NCBI RefSeq assembly: GCF_022808675.1
Contig: NZ_JAKZKV010000010.1
Location: forward strand, 1-64,000
Direction: 5' to 3'
DNA length: 64,000 nucleotides
Source: Parabacteroides sp. FAFU027
GTDB lineage: Bacteria > Bacteroidota > Bacteroidia > Bacteroidales > UBA7332
Part shown: piece after piece, positions 60,325-64,000 of the stretch
How the letters are laid out: every line of letters begins with the position of its first letter
How positions within the stretch are numbered: position 1 is the stretch's first letter
Translations under genes and position numbers: made by a program
Notes under the pieces: model-generated
What the model was told of the DNA's origin: nothing
What the model saw: only the letters and a program-made list of their open reading frames with translations
The model's database searches: none

Positions 60325-61902
60325 ATGATCGAAAAAAATAAAAGTACCATGAGGAAAAAGAAATTTAATCTGACAGCTATAATCACTCTGATATTGATCG
60401 TCTTTACATCATCCTGTAAAGACGACTGGGGTGATCACTATAACTTCAAGTCAACGGAGAAAAGCGATCTGAATCTGACTGAATACATTAAGGCTCAAGG
60501 GGATTTAAGTAAATTCGCTCAGATGCTTGCTATAAGCGGTTATGATACCATTTTAGCCAAGCATCAGACCTATACGGTCTGGGCTCCGGATAACAGTGCT
60601 CTTGCCGGCTTTGCCCTGACGGATACGGCTATTATCCGTAATCTGGTGGAAAATCATATCACCCGTTTTTCTCACCCGACAGCCGCAATCGATACCGTTC
60701 AGCTGAGAATGTTAGACAACAAACTGATTACTTTCGCCAAAGGGGTCGGTTCTGCTTATACTTTTGGTGGCAAATCTTTAACCAGTTCAAATGTTGCAAC
60801 CACAAACGGTATCTTACATACCCTCAACGGTTATGTGCCTTACCTGAGCAATCTATGGGAATCCATTGGGCAGAAACCCGGTCTTGATTCTTTGAAAACC
60901 TATTTATACTCTCAAAGCAAGTTAGAGTTTGATAAAGATGCAAGTACACAACTCGGTTATGTAGGTGGAAAAATGGTGTATGACTCGGTATTTACCCTGA
61001 CTAATAAATTCCTTACCCAGCGGGGTGCATTAAATAACGAAGACAGTATTTATACCGTACTTCTGCCTAATAACGAAGCCTGGACAAGTTCCTACCAAAA
61101 GATAAAAGAGTACTACAAATCCAGTCTGGTAGAGAAGAATGGTGGGGCGCTTCAGCGTCAGCGTACACAAGCGACTCTCGTACAGGATTTGGTCTTCAAA
61201 GGATTAATAAGCAATCCTTCAGCCGCAGATTCTTTGATTTCGACCAACAGTAACATTTTCCAGAATCCGGATACCCTTTTCCGTAACACTCAATCTTATG
61301 AAGCAAGTAATGGATTGGCTTTTGTGACTAATTCGCTGAATTTTAAAGCAAAAGAGTCATGGAATAAAACCATTCGCATTGAAGCTGAAGATGAGGGGTA
61401 TGGAAGATCCAAATCAAATTGTGATCTTTATGTGCGTAGCGGACTTGGTTCGGCTTTTAATGTTTCAGGTGATAAATATCTTATAGCGGAGCCTAATACA
61501 ACCAGCTCTATTTCGAAAGTCTTTGTTAAGTTCCCGATACCGAATACGTTATCCACCAAATACAATATTTATTGTGTTTTCGTACCGACTATTATAACTG
61601 ATATTACTGACACCAGACCTTGCAAGGTAAACGTTTATCTGTCTTATATTGCTTCGGGAAAAACAACACCGACAGAAGTACCGCTCGTAACCAATAAAGA
61701 GACAACTGGAACCCAGACGACAAAGTTACTGGTGGCTTCGAATTATCAGTTTCCATATTGTAACCTGATTGATCCTGAAAGTTTTGCAATAACAGATATT
61801 ACTGTAGCGCTCAGAGTAGAAAATGCAGCAAAAACATCAGAGACAACTAAGTATAACCGGACAATGCGTCTGGATTGTATACTCCTGGAACCGGTAGAAT
61901 AG
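60325..61902 (+). CDS. FAS1 lipoprotein with C-terminal carbohydrate-binding-like domain
   Basis: A 525-residue lipoprotein; the lipobox FTSSC follows IITLILIV. The ATG at 60325 or 60349 is preferred over the TTG at 60307 that overlaps the preceding stop codon. Two FAS1 domains (about 40-180 and 185-350) are marked by QTYTVWAPDNSALAGFALTD and TNGILHTLNGYVPYL. The C-terminus (about 355-525) begins TIRIEAEDEGYGRSK and ends MRLDCILLEPVE, a CBM6-like jelly-roll pattern. It is 25 bases before the second SusC gene, so all genes from 58400 on probably form one transcript. Confidence 0.82.
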   Translation: MIEKNKSTMRKKKFNLTAIITLILIVFTSSCKDDWGDHYNFKSTEKSDLNLTEYIKAQGDLSKFAQMLAISGYDTILAKHQTYTVWAPDNSALAGFALTDTAIIRNLVENHITRFSHPTAAIDTVQLRMLDNKLITFAKGVGSAYTFGGKSLTSSNVATTNGILHTLNGYVPYLSNLWESIGQKPGLDSLKTYLYSQSKLEFDKDASTQLGYVGGKMVYDSVFTLTNKFLTQRGALNNEDSIYTVLLPNNEAWTSSYQKIKEYYKSSLVEKNGGALQRQRTQATLVQDLVFKGLISNPSAADSLISTNSNIFQNPDTLFRNTQSYEASNGLAFVTNSLNFKAKESWNKTIRIEAEDEGYGRSKSNCDLYVRSGLGSAFNVSGDKYLIAEPNTTSSISKVFVKFPIPNTLSTKYNIYCVFVPTIITDITDTRPCKVNVYLSYIASGKTTPTEVPLVTNKETTGTQTTKLLVASNYQFPYCNLIDPESFAITDITVALRVENAAKTSETTKYNRTMRLDCILLEPVE

Positions 61903-61927
61903 GGCGGCTAATTTAAAAAGTATCAGA

Positions 61928-64000
61928 ATGAAAAATATAAATAATATATTGACAATGACCCGGTCTTGTTTCATCATGAAATATTGTAGCGTAGTATCAG
62001 CTTTTCTGTTTTGCATTGGCGTTATGAATGTAAAATCAGCGGGTACAGAAAAAGGACAACAAAAAATGTTATCCATTGCCGGGGTAGTACGTGATGCGCA
62101 TACTAAACTACCTATTACGGCAGCACAGATCACCGACTTCAAAAAAAGTGTATCAGCAACAACCGATAAAAATGGGGTGTTTCGGATAAAAATTTCATCA
62201 GCGAAAGAAGTTCTCTTTGTTTCGGCCTTTGATTACGGTTCGCGCGAAATTCCTGTTCAGGGGAAAGATTCTGTTGTGATTGATCTGTATCCGGATGCTT
62301 TTGGTAGCTATTTTAAAGAGGTCGAGGGATTAACCGGAAGCAATTATAATTCGTTTCAGGTGCCGGCATCTAAGCAGGCCAGTGACTTTAGCCAATCAAC
62401 AGCTATCTCGGTCGATGACCTGCTGCAAACAGAGTTGGGCGGTAGTGTAAAAGCAACCTCCCGTTCGGGCCTGACTGGAATAGGAGCTTCTGCTTTTATT
62501 CGTGGCATTAACTCGCTGAATGCAAATGCGCAGCCATTGTACATTGTGGATGGTATCATTTGGAATAACTATTATAGCGACGGTTCTTTATTCGATGGGT
62601 ATTACTCTAATCCGTTGGATAATATCGATGTGAATGATGTCGAAAGTGTGTCCGTTTTGAAGGATGGTACTTCTATTTACGGCAGTAAAGCTGCCAATGG
62701 GGTTATCCTGATTAAAACCAAAAGAGGTAAAAGTACGGTTACCAAAATAAATCTGAATATTATGACCGGAATTACCGATCAGCCTAAAACGATACCGGTA
62801 ATGAATGCTGACCAGTACAGGGTGTATGTGAGTGATATTTTGGGAACAACCGGATTCGATAACAATACGATTTCCAGTTTGCCTTATTTACTTGAAGATC
62901 CTTCAAAACCAATTTATAACACCTACCACAACAATACAAACTGGAATGATCAGGTATACCGTCAGGGGGCAACCAACAGCTATTCGATCAGCGCAAATGG
63001 TGGTGATGAAAAAGCGTTATACTATTTCTCTTTGGGTTATACCGGAAATACAGGGGTTGTAAAATCGACGGATTTTGAGAGAATGAACGCCCGGTTTAAT
63101 GCTGATGTCAATGTGTTTAAAGGGATGAAATTAGGTCTGAATATCGGATTTACACACATCAGCCGCACATTGCTGGATGATGGAGTGAACGATTATACTT
63201 CTTCCACTTGGCTTAGCCGGATTAAGTCACCATTTTTGAGTCCCAATACTTTTACTTCATTGGGTAAGCAAACAATCGACTACGATGACAGCGATATTTT
63301 TGGTCTTGGTAATCCTTCTGCTATCATTGCCAATTCTAATAACGCATTAAAACAATTCCGTTTCAACCTCGGTGTTACACCAACCTTTAATTTTACACCG
63401 AATCTGTCATTGAGCTCTCAGTTTGATTTCAGTTTGTACAAAAACAATGAAGAGTATTTCATTCACTCGACTGGTATTCCTACGAGATATTTAGACGGTA
63501 TAGGAAATGTAGAAAACTTCAGATACAGTTTAATGGTACATGATGTCGCTGTGTTTGACGAAACGAAACTGACTTATCAGAATAAATTTGATGGGTTCCA
63601 TAACCTTAAGGCTATACTGGGATGCCGATATACCGGAAGCAACTATGAAAGTGATCTTGCCGGCGGTTATAATAATGACAAAGTACCTCTCTCAAACAGT
63701 TATGAGCATTTGAATGTAACAGGAGCCAATAACTTAGTGCATACTGTTTCGAATTATGTAAATCTGGAGTATAACTATGATCGTCGTTATTTTCTTACCG
63801 GTGTGGCTTCGATGGATGGCTCTTCCCGTTTTGGAAACGACGTCAAGGGGGGATTTGATTTTCTGGGACAAAGTTGGGGACTTTTTCCTTCAATCAATGC
63901 AGCCTGGTTGATGTCGTCTGAAAAATTCATGAAACATATTGAGTTCCTGAACTTCTGTAAAATCAGAGCAGGGTATGGATTGACCGGAAACGATGATATT
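61928..64000 (+). CDS. Second SusC/RagA family transporter (3' end outside window)
   Basis: 691 codons are visible and the frame runs off the right edge; the full gene should need about 1000. A signal peptide lies near residues 16-38 (CSVVSAFLFCIGVMNVKSAG); the ATG at 61928 is the first in frame, with alternatives at 61955 and 61976. A regulatory CarboxypepD-like domain (about 48-115) precedes a plug with LTGIGASAFIRGINSLN, LYIVDGIIWNN and VESVSVLKDGTSIYGSKAAN. The barrel begins about residue 270. It differs clearly from the first SusC of the cluster (shorter plug, extra acidic linker), so the locus may take up two glycans. A SusD partner is expected beyond the edge. Confidence 0.88.
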   Translation, partial: MKNINNILTMTRSCFIMKYCSVVSAFLFCIGVMNVKSAGTEKGQQKMLSIAGVVRDAHTKLPITAAQITDFKKSVSATTDKNGVFRIKISSAKEVLFVSAFDYGSREIPVQGKDSVVIDLYPDAFGSYFKEVEGLTGSNYNSFQVPASKQASDFSQSTAISVDDLLQTELGGSVKATSRSGLTGIGASAFIRGINSLNANAQPLYIVDGIIWNNYYSDGSLFDGYYSNPLDNIDVNDVESVSVLKDGTSIYGSKAANGVILIKTKRGKSTVTKINLNIMTGITDQPKTIPVMNADQYRVYVSDILGTTGFDNNTISSLPYLLEDPSKPIYNTYHNNTNWNDQVYRQGATNSYSISANGGDEKALYYFSLGYTGNTGVVKSTDFERMNARFNADVNVFKGMKLGLNIGFTHISRTLLDDGVNDYTSSTWLSRIKSPFLSPNTFTSLGKQTIDYDDSDIFGLGNPSAIIANSNNALKQFRFNLGVTPTFNFTPNLSLSSQFDFSLYKNNEEYFIHSTGIPTRYLDGIGNVENFRYSLMVHDVAVFDETKLTYQNKFDGFHNLKAILGCRYTGSNYESDLAGGYNNDKVPLSNSYEHLNVTGANNLVHTVSNYVNLEYNYDRRYFLTGVASMDGSSRFGNDVKGGFDFLGQSWGLFPSINAAWLMSSEKFMKHIEFLNFCKIRAGYGLTGNDDI

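Overview
The window looks like a chromosomal segment of a Bacteroidota bacterium, most probably order Bacteroidales (a Paludibacter-like anaerobe is my best guess). The evidence is two SusC-type TonB-dependent transporters, a SusD lipoprotein, type IX secretion (T9SS) sorting domains, TAnnTTTG-type -7 promoter elements, few Shine-Dalgarno sites, and Bacteroidota-type housekeeping proteins. No rRNA or tRNA genes and no CRISPR array were seen.

Left part (1-19 kb): mostly ordinary metabolism. It holds a DUF3843-like protein, a YeiH-type exporter with a decayed relative at the left edge, a nitrilase-type amidohydrolase coupled to a DUF1801 protein, an acyl-CoA dehydrogenase, an SRPBCC/VOC pair, a BASS transporter, an Ub-Mut7C protein behind two tandem DUF2784 proteins, and an eRF1-like protein. 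At 11.4-15.2 kb a lipoprotein mutarotase, a sodium/sugar symporter and a Nudix-type regulator with a degenerate catalytic box form a sugar-uptake unit resembling the AraR-controlled arabinose loci of Bacteroides. RecQ, an MFS pump and a Fic protein follow.

Middle (19-45 kb): an AT-rich AccI-like restriction-modification pair sits between the Fic gene and recJ. It is followed by a phosphoglycolate phosphatase-like gene, two unknown exported proteins bracketed by an 83-bp palindromic repeat, an FnIII protein, trmN6, an aldolase/chorismate mutase pair, a lipid kinase, panC-panD, a MATE pump, a CDGSH protein, menA, an FtsB-like protein, dnaX, an M48 lipoprotein protease, murF and a tryptophanase-family lyase.

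Right part (43.7-64 kb): a polysaccharide-utilisation region. A GH43 arabinanase-like enzyme is translationally coupled to a small T9SS-sorted protein. A three-LamG T9SS protein points the other way. Then comes an all-forward cluster: FAS1 lipoprotein, SusC, SusD, FAS1 lipoprotein, FAS1 lipoprotein, and a second SusC that is cut by the window edge. The arabinanase-like enzyme and the mutarotase/symporter/Nudix unit suggest arabinan or pectin side chains as substrate, but this is inference.

The most unusual signals are non-coding: two arrays of exact 21-bp period (7440-7670, 11 units; 27881-28300, 20 units). Their consensus sequences differ, but both have a palindromic core in each unit, units in both orientations and strict phasing at two helical turns. 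I know of no named family for them. Other repeats are a 196-bp MITE with a TTA duplication, a nested palindrome, a short palindrome family and an 83-bp palindrome pair.
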